Below are positions 21,701 through 33,223 of a DNA stretch of 64,000 bases, piece by piece. The translations under genes were made by a program, and so were the position numbers. Position 1 is the stretch's first letter. Every line of letters starts with the position of its first letter. Source of the stretch: Stagonosporopsis chrysanthemi. Its lineage: Eukaryota; Ascomycota; Dothideomycetes; Pleosporales; Didymellaceae. The DNA is taken from NCBI GenBank assembly GCA_022560025.1, contig JAFISE010000041.1, forward strand, positions 124,001-188,000, written 5' to 3'. Below the pieces are notes generated by a model. It saw nothing but the letters and a program-made list of their open reading frames with translations. It made no database searches and was not told the origin of the DNA.

Positions 21701-21867
21701 CTGCCGGCGGGGACTCGGCGCTGTTCTTTTGCCCACGCGAGCAGCGTGATAAGGGCAATGGCGAGGATGGTGAGCGCAAAGGGCCGCGCCGAGTACTTGG
21801 AGCGGCGCCATCGCTGCACCGTGTCCAGGATGGAGCGCTCGTTCATGGTCATGACATTCTGCTTCAT
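18707..21867 (-). CDS. Cation/Ca2+ exchanger (CCX/NCLX type)
   Basis: Two exons: 21867-21658 and 21607-18707, with a 50-nt intron (GTGCGC...GCGCAG); 1036 aa. The junction restores the family sequence EE|CRLVHH...CAFV. Start is the ATG at 21867; an in-frame ATG at 21846 is also possible. A signal anchor (about 28-45) is followed by a lumenal Cys segment, then the first Na/Ca exchanger repeat with GNGSPDVFS, a long Ser/Pro-rich cytosolic loop (about 300-640) and the second repeat with VGNSLGDLVAD and ACFGGPMLNILLG. Both alpha-repeats are intact, so transport should be active. Related to yeast YDL206W and human NCLX; probably exchanges Ca2+ for monovalent cations at an internal membrane. Shares an intergenic region with the condensin gene. 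Confidence 0.9.
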
Positions 21868-22344
21868 GCGCGCTGGTGCCTGGGCGGGAGGGCCGTTTTG
21901 TATCTGCACCGCGCTGCCTCGGTCTGATGCGCTGGCGTCACCGGGCGGAAGCTGAAGCGTGGGGGGTCGCAAACGTGCGGACGAGGGCGGCGCGAACGAG
22001 AGTACGGGAGAGCTACGAACAAGCGTACAGAGAGCTACAAACAAGAGTACGGAGAGCTACGAGGCCAGTCGGTGAAAGCAACCCTGCGCCGCGGGACGCT
22101 CTTAAGCTTGAGCACGGCGGGCATTTCTTGGAACCGGCTGTGAAGCTTGGTGATGCAGCTGTGGCGCTGTCTGTGGCGGCGTGTGGCAGTGCGCTGACGT
22201 GCCCTCTAGCGTCCCACTCGCTACCCTAGCGCGCCGCTGTGGCCTTGCGCGAGGCGAGGCGCGGCGAGGCGAGTCGTTCCTGCCGTGCTTCGTGTTGACA
22301 AACAAAGCCGTCGACGACCAAGTCACCGCACCACGCCCGCAGCC
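21868..22344. promoter_or_regulatory. Divergent promoter region, exchanger and condensin genes
   Basis: 477 nt between the two start codons. It contains the 22-23-bp tandem repeats listed separately and a GCG-rich stretch (about 22240-22275, repeated GGCGAGGC). Confidence 0.55.
21992..22062 (+). repeat. Three tandem 22-23-bp repeats
   Basis: Consecutive units share the pattern GAACAAGAGTACGGAGAGCTAC with a few substitutions in each copy (for example GCGTACAG in the second). They lie within the shared promoter, about 125 bp upstream of the exchanger start. Confidence 0.8.
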
Positions 22345-24817
22345 ATGGCCCGCTCGCGATACAGTCTTGCGCCGCAGGCCACGCCGCCCAAGGGCACCAA
22401 GTAGGGCGTCCGTTTGGAAAGTCACGGGAACATGTGTATTGACTGCTGCCAGGATCAAGCTCAACGACGACGACGACGAGAAGGCCCAACGCCGCCATGC
22501 ATTCGCCCAGCAGCAGCGCAACTCGCTCAGGGCGTCTGCGACTCCCATGGGGAAGAAGTCGCGCAGGTCGCTCGCAGCACAAGTCGTAGACCCGCACACT
22601 CCCACCCAGGACCACGACATGCCCGATGTCGCCGGAAGCGCCGTCACTCCCATGAAGCGCGTCATGCCGCTTGCCTCCAATTTCGAAGACTGGATCAAGA
22701 TGGCCACAGACAACAAGATCAACGCGACCAACTCCTGGAACTTCGCCCTGATCGACTACTTCCACGAGATGTCGCTGCTGAAGGAGGGCGATGGCGTCAA
22801 CTTCCAAAAGGCCAGCTACACGCTCGACGGCTGTGTGAAGATCTACACAAGCAGGGTCGACAGTGTCGCGACGGACACTGGCAAACTTCTGAGCGGCCTT
22901 GCAGAGAACGGCAACAAGAAGCGCCGTGGTGAGGACGACGACGGCGAAGACGGAGAGGACGGAGAGGGCGATGACGGCGACGACGGTCAAAAGAAGAAGC
23001 GGAAACGTGCGGTCCGCTCTGCTGAAACGACCCTAGCCACGTCTTTTGAACAGCTGCAGAACAAGAAGATGGATCTAGAGTTCGCGCAGGATCCATTATT
23101 TAAGAAGGCGACTGCCGACTTTGACGAGGGCGGCGCAAAGGGCCTGCTCATGAACCACCTGGCGATCGATTCAGATGGTAGGATTGTGTTTGACAGCAGC
23201 GACGATGCAGGCGATGCAACAGCCGAAGACACACAGGAAACCTCCGCGCCCGGAGAATCGCCAGCGCCAGAGGACGCTGAGGAAAACGCTGAACCTACAA
23301 ACGACATTGATGTCGACATCTCCGGACTCGCGGCCAAGTACTTCCCCAACCTCGCACTTCTTGATGAGCAAGATGTCTGCCCTTCAATGAAGACCTTTGA
23401 CCTTGGAGACGTCAACGGCTCCCTGGATCTCCCTTTTCTCAAAGCATCTGAAGACTGGCAGCAAGATGACAAGGACGACGTCGAAGAGGAGGCTGGACAT
23501 GTCTCCGGACTATTCCTCGACGATAACAACGCCGGTGGCTTTAACGACGACGATGACAACCTTGGAGGATTCGAGATGGGTGCTGATGTCGGCTTTGGTG
23601 AGGGTGGCGAAGCTTTCGCTCACGAGCTTGCACTGGTTCCCAATGCTCGCGTACATAACGCAGCAGAAGGCGACGAGGAGCCGGTAGAGAGCATCGAAGG
23701 ACAGATGGGCGCTCAGGAACAGTACGCGTTGACGATGAACCATGCCCGCGATCAGGAGCATGAGAACATTCTGAGCTACTTTGATCAAGCACTCAAGAAG
23801 AACTGGGCAGGGCCCGAGCACTGGCGAATTCGACGGGTGAAGGAGGCGGGGAAAGCAGCACCCGTTACGAAGAGAAAAGAAAAGGAACCGTTTGAGATCG
23901 ACTTCGCGGCGCCCATGTCTCAGGAACTGGCTAATGCGCTGTATACGCCTGCAGCTTCTGTGTCCGCAACATTATTACCCAAATCGCAGTGGGCGTCAAA
24001 GAAGCGAAATCTGCTTCCACACGACAAGCACTTCAACTCTAAGAATCTGCTGCGATTGTTCTTGAAGCCCAAGGCCCGCGTAGGCCCGCGGCGACAGCAG
24101 ATGCGACCTCAGGAAACATCCAGGAAAGAGGAGGCTGTGATCGACGAAGCGTATTGGGCCAGCCGTGCGAACGAAGAGGCAGCTGCGGATGAAGACGCTG
24201 GAGTACAGGGTAACTACGATGCCAACTTCTTCAACGATGACGCGTTACCTTTCGCTGGTGGCTTCATGGACGACGACGATGACTTCGCAGACGCTCGCGA
24301 CCACTTCTCGCCACCACCATCGCAGCTTCCCCTTGGCACACAAGCCACTGATGTACCAAGCTCGCAAGCCAACGCCTTTGGTGCAGATATCATCGCCCAA
24401 AGCAGGCGATTCAGGCCAGAATACATGCAATACGCACGTGTGGCGAAGAAGGTCGATGTGAAGAAGCTCAAGGACAATCTTTGGACCAGTATGGGTCTTG
24501 AGAACGTGAGTGACTCTTTTTGGAAATACAACACGACATCAGCTAACGCAGACCAGATCACCGCTCCTCCTCCTCCAGACGCCACCAATGATCCTGCAAT
24601 GAAGGCCGTTGACGGTACACTCAACTTCACCGACGTCATCAACAATCTCACACAGGTGTACCCACAGAAGGCCCTCGCCGACATCTCTACGAGTTACTGC
24701 TTCATTTGCACACTCCACTTGGCTAATGAGCAAGGTCTGGTGATCGAGAACACACCAGACTTTGAGAACCTGACCATCAAGAAAGACTTCAGCGCTGATT
24801 TGAGTATTGGTCATTGA
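22345..24817 (+). CDS. BRN1: Condensin complex subunit 2 (kleisin, Barren/Cnd2)
   Basis: Three exons: 22345-22400, 22453-24505 and 24557-24817. Intron 1 (52 nt, GTAGGG...GCCAG) fuses TPPKGTK to IKLNDDDDEKAQRR, matching the usual Cnd2 N-terminus. The spliced protein has 789 aa. Kleisin features: the N-terminal NFEDWIKMATDNKINATNSW block, ASYTLDGCVKIYTSRVDSV, acidic central tracts (DDDGEDGEDGEG), DIDVDISGLAAKYFPN, and a winged-helix C-terminus (TLNFTDVINNL, ISTSYCFICTLHLANEQGL). The protein bridges the SMC2/SMC4 heads for mitotic chromosome compaction. Intron 2 (24506-24556) is 51 nt, frame-neutral and stop-free, so the unspliced reading is also open (806 aa). Confidence 0.92.
24506..24556 (+). 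other. Frame-neutral 51-nt intron in the condensin gene
   Basis: Donor GTGAGT, branch GCTAAC, acceptor ACCAG; an alternative acceptor (CGCAG, 24547-24551) would shift the frame. Retention adds 17 residues (VSDSFWKYN...) between GLEN and ITAP. Confidence 0.65.
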
Positions 24818-27356
24818 TGTGGTGGTGGTAATACTTGTTGTTTCAATCGTTGATACCATCTACGCCGGCGTTCAGGAAAGGTTTTGGGTTGCATGACTAT
24901 GGGTTGGGAGGTCTAGTGGGTGTCTATGTGCATACGAATTCCACATAACGATTGCACTTTTCAGTTTACTTTCATTCAAGAGAACACGACGCCTTGTACG
25001 CCGTGTTGCTTCCCCTCCTTTCCTCCTGCTTTCTCAGCCCTCGATCAGGTGATACTCGACCCGCAATCTATGAAAGCATCCCTTACCATCTCTCACTCAC
25101 CGACTTGGACGAAGACAACGGTGAAGCCCCACATTCTGAAACATCAAAACCAAGTCCGGGACCGCAGTCTTCTCGCCCAAACGTCCAAACTCGGCGTGCC
25201 ATCAACGCGTCTAGTAGGCACTTTGGTCTCGCATGGTCAAGTTCAGACCCAGGCTGTTTACTGGGTCCTGGGAGGCACAAGCTATGCACCGTCGAAACTA
25301 TCGTCTGTCACTGCTGTTGCGTGACCGGAAATGATGGTCGACGACTAGACGACAGTACGTGGACGAGATGGCACTCAGCCGTGCAGATACTCAAAGCGCA
25401 CAACAACGCAATATGTAAGACGGGCATTCACGGCCACAGTCAGACAGACGGATCACTACCCAAGCACCATGTAGCTGCTATGTCGAATCGACTTGGACAT
25501 GGAAAGCCAGTCAACACAAAATCTAAGGCAGCGACTGAAGTCTCACTGTGTCAACCTGGAGTTCTGCAATCCAATAGTCTTCTGTGTGCGAATCCTTTCG
25601 CTACTGAGTGGTTTACCGGTGAGCCCAACGAGGCTCCACTCGATATTATGCAGCTGGGCCCGCTACGCACTCGACGCTCTGCTACAGGCACGCGCTACAA
25701 GGCTTTGCTCGGTAGCGAGCCTCACGATTTCACCCGGTCGGCCCCCAAGTGGCTGGACCAGTGATCAAATGCGTCCACACGTGGCAAGCTCCTCTCGAAC
25801 AGGACCTCGAGACTGCGCGTCTATGTCGCGGGGAAGCAAATATAGACAGCCTTGTGTCACCGTGCGAACGTGAGGAGACTCGGCCCACGGCCGTGGAGCG
25901 TCCTGAGCGCCAGAACGTCGTGGAGAAAGGGTCCAGCACCGGGTTTTGAATGAGCCCTGACCTCTGCAGAGCAAGTGCTGGCCTATGGGGAGCCGCAGTC
26001 GAGACTTGAACGTGGCAAACCTGGCCGTGGTGCGGGTGTGTTGGGCTGCATACGCCTCTTCCGGCATGCATGCGGTGGTGGTTGGGCTCTGCGGCGCCAA
26101 AACACAGCCGGTGGAGCCTCTGCACAGCAATTGCAGCGCACCACGTAGCCTGGGGTCGGGTTTTCGACAGTCAGAGTCATAGTTTCTGGCCGTGTAGCGT
26201 GTTTTGCATTTGCTGCTCCAGCGCAGAGTCGCCGGTCGAGGCAATAAATAAAGAGAGAATTGGGCAAGCTGGCGCAGTAGACCTGCACCTGCATATCCTC
26301 GCTGCCGTCAGAATTATTGTCTGCATCGACATTGCCCACTGCCCGCCTACCTGCACCTAGCCACGCACCCTGCAGCATTACCTATGTCCGAAATAGCCCA
26401 GGAGACTGTTGCACATTTCTATCTGATTCGGAGAGTACGGCGCAGACCTTGAGTCTTTGACGCTGCACCACACAGCAAACACAAACACACACCAAAATCC
26501 GCATTCTTGCACAACACCAGGCCAACGGCCGCAGCATCTTGTAAACACGCACCCACCCTGCCGATCCTGCGGGCTCTCTGGCTGTGCGACCCCCTCGGCA
26601 CCTGACACCTGCCACACTGACCGTCAGACGCTCCTTGCAGACGTCATCTGTGTGCCTGCAGCGCACCCACCATTTGCTGGCGCGCATCCTGGTGTCGCAT
26701 CGCACGCAGCGCACGCATCGCCTCGCTTGAGTGCTTAAGTTCTTATCGATTGCGCTGCCCGGGTTGTCCCTCTTCTTGCATCCTCTCCCGCCATCCGTCC
26801 CGCCTGCGGTTAGCACAGCAATCAAACCTCTGCCCAGCGACGCGCCAGACAGCGGCAAGGGACTTTTTGACCAGCACCTGCCCAGCTCCTGCCCAGGGCC
26901 CCCCATCCGCCAGACGCCTGCAGCCTGCGACACTCTGCGGCGGCGTCGAATCAGCCCTACGCATTCTGCTGCGCTGCGCTCCCCTTACTGCGAACCCCCC
27001 CCCCCCCCAGGCCCCTCTCTGCTCGCTGCTCGCTGCTCTGTTGCTGCTACATCGTGCGCCGCCCGCCGCCCGCCTGTTTACTCAGGGACCTGCTGTTTAC
27101 ACGCTACGCCCATAGCGACACCCTCCACCACCTGCCATTGGCGATTGGACCGGTCAGCTCTGCGGCGGCCCCCACCACGACGCATCGTCAGCGGCCCAGT
27201 CAGGCGCAACGGTCAACCCAACGCAGGAGCCCTCCTGCTTCAGTCTTAACTGCCCTGCGCCCTCGCCCGCCCGCACCCTTCCCTTCCCGGTATCCGCACT
27301 CGGCCTGTCTCTGGTAGAACGGGCGAGTTCGGTATACCCACGCACACATCAGCCTC
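24818..27356. other. 2.5-kb gene-free region with long leader of the ubiquitin-like-domain gene
   Basis: A 270-codon frame (24952-25764) begins only with TTG, has no ATG until late and shows no domain; I do not call it a gene. The right third (26450-27356) is strongly C-rich with CA, CT and CCGCC tracts, including a run of 14 C at 26995-27008. This looks like a long promoter and 5' UTR. Confidence 0.45.
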
Positions 27357-30055
27357 ATGCCGTTAGTCATCGCCCTTCCTCAGTCAGATCGCCCCTCTGC
27401 TGCCGCCATGCACCCTCACGTCTCTGCCCGTCCCTCCAAAGCCTGTCCTGCTGCCTCGTCCCGCCGGTCGGTCTCAGGCCGCTCCGTCCGCAGCAGGGCT
27501 TCCCAGTCCACCCGCACCTCTGCCACCCGCTCGACTGCCCCCTCGAGTGTCTCTGTTTCTCCTGCGCGCACCAAGCCTGCCACAAAACGCGACACTAACA
27601 TCACCATCAGACAAGGTCGCGGCCACAAGGGCATCGATATCCGAGTCGACAATCACACTGGCACCTACGCCGCCGACGACGACAGCTTCTCGGACGAGAG
27701 TGAGCTCTCAGAAGACTTTCGCACCGAGGACGACGACTACACCGAGGACGACGAGGACGAGGACGAGGACGAGGAGAATAGCTGGGACCTGATTGAGGAC
27801 GAGATCCAGCCCTCAGACTCGGCCTCGAGGCCCAAGCACGTCCGTCACCATCCACCGCACCACCGCGCGCCTCCTGCGCCTCCAGTCCCCGCCGCGCCTT
27901 CTGCGCCGGTTGCAACCCGTCCTCGCCAGTCGCGCCGTGCCTCTTCACGCCACGCTGTCCACGCGCCCGACCCGCACTCTGCTCAGCACAGCAGAAGCAG
28001 GAGTCGCGACCCTGAATTGGCTCCGCGAGAACACGCTCCTCGGCGCCGCCGCCATCGATCCGCCCACCACCAGCAGCCCGACCAGAGCTTGGAAGAAGAA
28101 GACACTGGTGACGATTACCCCGGCTATCCTCCACCACCTCACCACGGCGCACCTCCGGGTCACCCAAGCGCGCAGTGGTCGCACGTCCCGCCTGCCCCCG
28201 GCTATGCACCGAGTACGATGTCACAACACTACGATCCACACTTCTTCCACCAAGGAGGTGCACCCTCGCCAGCAGGCCAGCTAGTTGGTCCCGGCTACTA
28301 TGACCCTCATCGCCAAAACGGCTTCAGTCCTCAACAGCCAAACCCATTTGCCACCGGCCCGGATGGCTACTTTGGCGGCCCCAGCAACCCTGGCGCTCGA
28401 GTCAACAACCGCCGCTCAATGGGCGGAGCACCACCTTCTGTACCACCTTCTGATGCCATGATGCCCTACGGACATGCGCCACCAATGGGCGGTCATCCAG
28501 GCTACCCACAAGGCTACCCCTTTCCCTATCCAATGCCACCGATGGGCTACCCGCCATACCATCAGCATCATTCTCCTCCCCCAGAAGACCGAGCACGACG
28601 ATCCAAGCGAGGTACACCGCGACCGCAATCTTCTCATTATGATTACTCTGACGACGATCGCCATCATTCAGCTCCTGCACACCCGCCTTCACGTCCACCT
28701 CCACCTCCGCAGCCCCCAGCCATGTCTGCTGCTCTGGTCCCTCCCCCTCCCCCTCCACCGCCACCTCCGCCACCACCTCCGCCGCCACCGCCAGATAACG
28801 CAAAAGAGAATGCCATGCTCGAGAAGCTGAATGCCCTCTTGCTTGGCAAGGAAGAGGAAGAACGGAAGAAGGAGGCAGAGGCTAGGAAAGCGGCGGAGCT
28901 GGCCAAGTTCGATCGATTGGAGAACCTGCTGATCGCACAACACGAAGCGCAGATTGCCAAGGACAAGGCCAAGAAGCAGGCTGCGGAAGACGCCTCCAAA
29001 GCAGCTGCAGAGGCCAAGAAGAAGGGTGACGAAGACAAGCTCGCCAGCCTCGAGAAGCTCATTTTGGCGCAGAAGGATGAGCAGCTCAAGCGTGAAGAGG
29101 CAGCCGATGCAGCGCGCAAGGCAGCTCAAGAAGCAGCAGACGCTCAAGCTAAAAAGGTAGCCGAAGAGAAGAAGGCCCAGGCCGAAGCTGCTGCTCTCCT
29201 ACTTGAGGCGGCGAAGAAGGCGCGTGAAGAAGCCGAACAGAAGGCTGCGGCAGAAGCTGAGGAGACTAAGAAGGCTCACGAGAAGGCGCTTGCTGAAGCC
29301 AAGGCCGCTGCTGAGGAACTTGAGAAGGCCAAGAAAGCTGCTGAAGAAGAGGCAGCCAAGCTCAAGCCTTCCGATGCCCCGAAGGCACCCATCAAGTTCA
29401 AGGATGCCGTGGGCCGCAAATTCAGCTTTCCTTGGAATTTGTGTAAGACATGGAAGGTATGTGGTACCGCTCTGCGGGATCTCGAGCAAACAGCTAACAG
29501 TCCCAGGGTATGGAGGAGCTCATCAAACAAGCCTTCCTTCACGTCGACGTTATTGGTCCACATGTCCATCAAGGCCACTATGACCTTGTTGGTCCCGATG
29601 GTGAGATCATCCTGCCTCAGGTATGGGAGACAATGATTCAGCCCGACTGGGCCATTACCATGCACATGTGGCCGATGCCCGAGCCACCACCACCACCAAA
29701 GGAGGAGCCAATTCCACCACCACCCATCGACGCGCATCATTTCATGAACATGCCTGCACCTCCTGGGCGTCCAAAGCCGGGGAAGAAGTCCAGCACCAAA
29801 CACAAGATTCCCAAGATCCTGGCTGACCCACATGTGGTCATGGTTCCTCCGCCCCCTCCCAATATGATGCCCCCACCACCTCCCCCTGTACCAGGCGCTG
29901 GCGGAGGCCCTGCCCCAGTGCAGATAATAGCTCCTCACAGCAGTGGATCCTCCCACAAGCCTAAGAAGAAGCCCGCGCCTGGAGGCTTTTTCGCTTGGGC
30001 AGCCGGCGGCAACGCGCGCTCTGGCTCCGTCAAGAAGAGCAGCAAGAAGGCCTGA
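27357..30055 (+). CDS. Proline-rich coiled-coil protein with C-terminal ubiquitin-like domain
   Basis: Two exons: 27357-29456 and 29507-30055; a 50-nt intron (GTATGT...GCTAACAGTCCCAG) joins CKTWK to GMEELIKQ; 882 aa. Layout: a basic Ser/Arg-rich N-terminus, an acidic block (about 100-150, many ED pairs), a His/Pro/Gly-rich disordered region, 18 consecutive prolines (about 28739-28793), and a long charged Ala/Lys/Glu coiled coil (about 485-675). The fungal ubiquitin-like domain (FKDAVGRKFSFPW... through ITMHMWPMPE, about 680-760) follows, then a Pro-rich basic tail. Proteins with this fungal domain are common in Pezizomycotina but their role is not known. ATG 27357 is chosen; ATG 27408 is a downstream alternative. 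Confidence 0.85.
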
Positions 30056-33000
30056 ATTCTTGCGTGGCAACAACGCGTCGAGGAGGCTTCGTACTCGTCA
30101 TGACAGTCGCGATGAGTGAACGTGCTGCTGACCTCACATTGGCAGCGCTCGCAGGCACCAATGCTCCTCTCGCGCCGCATATCCTCCAGCGTTGTCTGCC
30201 ACAGGGCTGGGTTGCTCGCACCATGTCCCCTTACCCCTCACCTACTCTCTACCATCTAACATCTACCGTCTTCACTCCTCTTGCTTTTAATCGCCTTTCC
30301 TCTTCCCGTCTCCAAGCATCGTTATCATCTCGCTCCATATACCCTTACAGCGTTTGCGAAAGTATACGATACGGTACGGTACTACTACACAATACGTCGC
30401 GATACGTCAAACGATATGTTTCCATTTTTTGGTCGCTTTCTCTAGAACATCTTACAGAGAAAGCAAGGAAAGGAAAAAGTCGCATCTCGTTCGTATACTA
30501 TTTTGTCATGCCCCGTGCTAGCGGAGCGGAGCCGGTTGTTGTGCTGCTGTTTGTGGATCTTTTTACCCTTTGCTTCTGTTTGTGGCGTCCAGCCAGCGTT
30601 GAGCTTTTGTGCGTTTGTGTGTTCATTGAAATGAGCGATGAGTGATGAGTGATGGTGTCACGGCGAGATGATGAGATGGATAATGATGGTGGCTCTATAT
30701 TTTGCGTTTCGGTTTTTTGTGTGGTGCTGCTGGAGGTGGAGATGAAAGAAGAGAGTAAAGGGGAAGCAGCCCAAGTATACGGAGCGCAGTGTGTCTCTAA
30801 TTGTTGGTTTTTTGGATCCCTTCTGAAAAACGTAGCCTGCCAGCATTATTACCCCAAGATTTCTGTTAGTGTTTCTTTTAATGTCGCTTTGATAAGAATT
30901 CGAATGGATATCACTCTACTCTGTTTGGCTCTACGCTGCTCTTATCTACTCTTCCTTCTACTGTTTGTTGCGTGAAGGGCTCTCCGCATCGCGTGGTATC
31001 TTCACCAGAACAGGACTAATGAAGGGTACGTGTCAGTTTGCAAGCAGGAGTGGTGAGACAATGCTTCCTTCAACACATCACACCGCATACAGGGCGCCGC
31101 CCTAACAACCCAACGCATCGCGCATCTACACATCGCCAAGCCACAAAGTACTCTTTCGCCCAGACTACACTCGACATTGCCAGCCCGGTCGACTCTACAC
31201 ATGCGTTCCCCCAAAGCTCTGCTCTGCTCTGCGCTGTCCTGCTCATCGCCCGGGTACCACCGGGTCCCAGCACGTACTGTGTACACTTGGAACGCGAGTT
31301 TAACGCGTAAAATTAAATCAGGGCGGGCAGTGCTGACGACGACGACACTGTTGACACCGACACCGACACTGACGTCTGTGCTCCAAGGGGGGGGGGGGGG
31401 GGGTAATCTTATGAAGCCAGCGCCCGCTTCATTCTTGTCGTGCTCGGCGCTCTGCTGCACCGCGCACGCTCGACTAATCTACCTACCTATCAGCCCACTG
31501 GAGGGGTTTTCATCACGCGTGTAGATTGGAGGGGAGATAAGGCGCGTTGCGGTATAGGGGGCTCAGACGTCTCGAGAGGTCTCTCTGTGCTGGGGGGGTA
31601 CGTGTTAATACATGGTGCCGTGCAGTGATAATAATAGCGGTCAGATCAGCTCCCGGTACAACACCGGTAGATGGTGCTGGTGCTGTTGCTGGTGCTGGTG
31701 CCGTGCCGTTGAGCAGGTTAGCCCCGCGATCTCATCGCCTCACATCGGTGTCCCGCGTCCCCGTGTGTCCGTAGCTCGCGCTAGCGAATCGCTTTGGTTC
31801 TTCTTCGGTTGGTGGCCCGGCGGTGCTCATTGGCGAGAGATGCGAAAAGGGGTCCCTGCGCTTTCTTTTTTTCCTTGTCCCCGATCGCGAGCTCGGTCGT
31901 TTGAGGTGGTCGTGTGTGATGGGACGTTGGGTTCTGGCTGGTTGATACCAGTAGCAAGCTGCAGAAGGTGAGGCAGGTACTAGCGTGCTGGACCATGAGC
32001 CGCACCTTCCTGGACTGTCAGGTCGGCGGGAGACGGGGCTAGATGGTGGGCTGGACGCTGCAGCGCGGGTGCGCGTGGTGTTGGTTTGATCTGCGGTGAA
32101 GCGACGGGGTTGAGTCTAAGGTGGCAGGATTCGACAAGGTTCGAGCTTAAGGGTATTCGATGAAAGGCGTTCTTGGGTCTTGTCTGAAGGAGATTCACTC
32201 TAGGCGGACGCGTTTGAGGTATCTTTGAGGCCTGGAGGGTGCGTTCTGAGAAGAAGAAGCAAGCTTGGAGAATTGAGAAGCTCGCTTATGGCCAGCTGGC
32301 GAGCGATAAGCTTCGCCATGTCCAAACCTTCTGGGTATTTCTTCTCTCCAGCTGCACGTAGGGATGACACACGTGCCATCGCAACGATTCAAGTGTAAAC
32401 TTTTGACACCCCGCATGCTCCCTGAGGCGGGAACTGGGACCCCGCAGGTCTTGAAACGCCGTTGGTGAAAACAAAGTCAAGGCGCTGTGTGAGCGGTTGG
32501 GAGGGTAGGTCCGATTCTAAGTCCATCTGTCGGTGTGTTCGGCTGCCACCCGGCCTCACTCTGAAGATGCTCGTCTCGGCATACCAACGTGCGAGCGAAA
32601 AGGGGCGTTGGGCTGCAGTGAAGTTGTGCAGGAGCAATCGAGGAACAGTTGTGCATTCGATGGCATCCTAGACTATCGAAGCAAACACGAGAGCATATCT
32701 CAGACCGCACAACACCACGTCCCAAACAGGTGGCAAGACTTGCCCGAAATAGTCCGCCGTTTAAGCACACGAGGGTCTCCCTGCACGCTCAAGCCAACTT
32801 CCCCAGCCCAGCCGCCCCAAACACGTTAGCCCAAAGGCCAGCCAAGTCAGCCAGTGGAGTCCGCCAACGTCATGCAACTACGATCATCCAGCATGTTTTT
32901 CCAGCACGTTGGGCGGGCGCGCGTGCGCGGAAATTTAGGTTGGGAGGCACCTGCGCCGTCCCAGGCCGGCCAGGTGCTTAAACCAGAGATTTTCTCCACT

Positions 33001-33223
33001 TGCTGCTGTTGCAAGACGCCAGGACTCGATTCTTGCTTTGCGATCGCAGCTGCGCTGCCTACTCGCGGACTGATCGTTGTGTGTGGACCTTCTTGTAGAT
33101 CTTCCTGTGGAAAACCCGCTGCCTGCTTTTAAGGGAGGGGGGTTAAACTAGGGCTGAGCAGTTTGGTGGTGCGATGGGTTGGCGCGCTGCAGGACCCAAA
33201 GATACAAAGAGAAGGATCACGCT
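30056..33223. other. 3.2-kb intergenic region
   Basis: No gene, RNA or transposon supported. It includes 3' sequences of the previous gene, a run of 17 G at 31387-31403, and a GGTGCTG repeat (about 31671-31700). Open frames here are short and lack family features. Confidence 0.45.

Noticed and set aside
20747..21955. 402-codon open frame on the + strand
   Set aside because: Antisense shadow of the cation exchanger; no family similarity.
24952..25764. 270-codon open frame on the + strand
   Set aside because: It opens only with TTG, has no ATG until late, overlaps probable 3' UTR of the condensin gene and shows no domain or intron structure.
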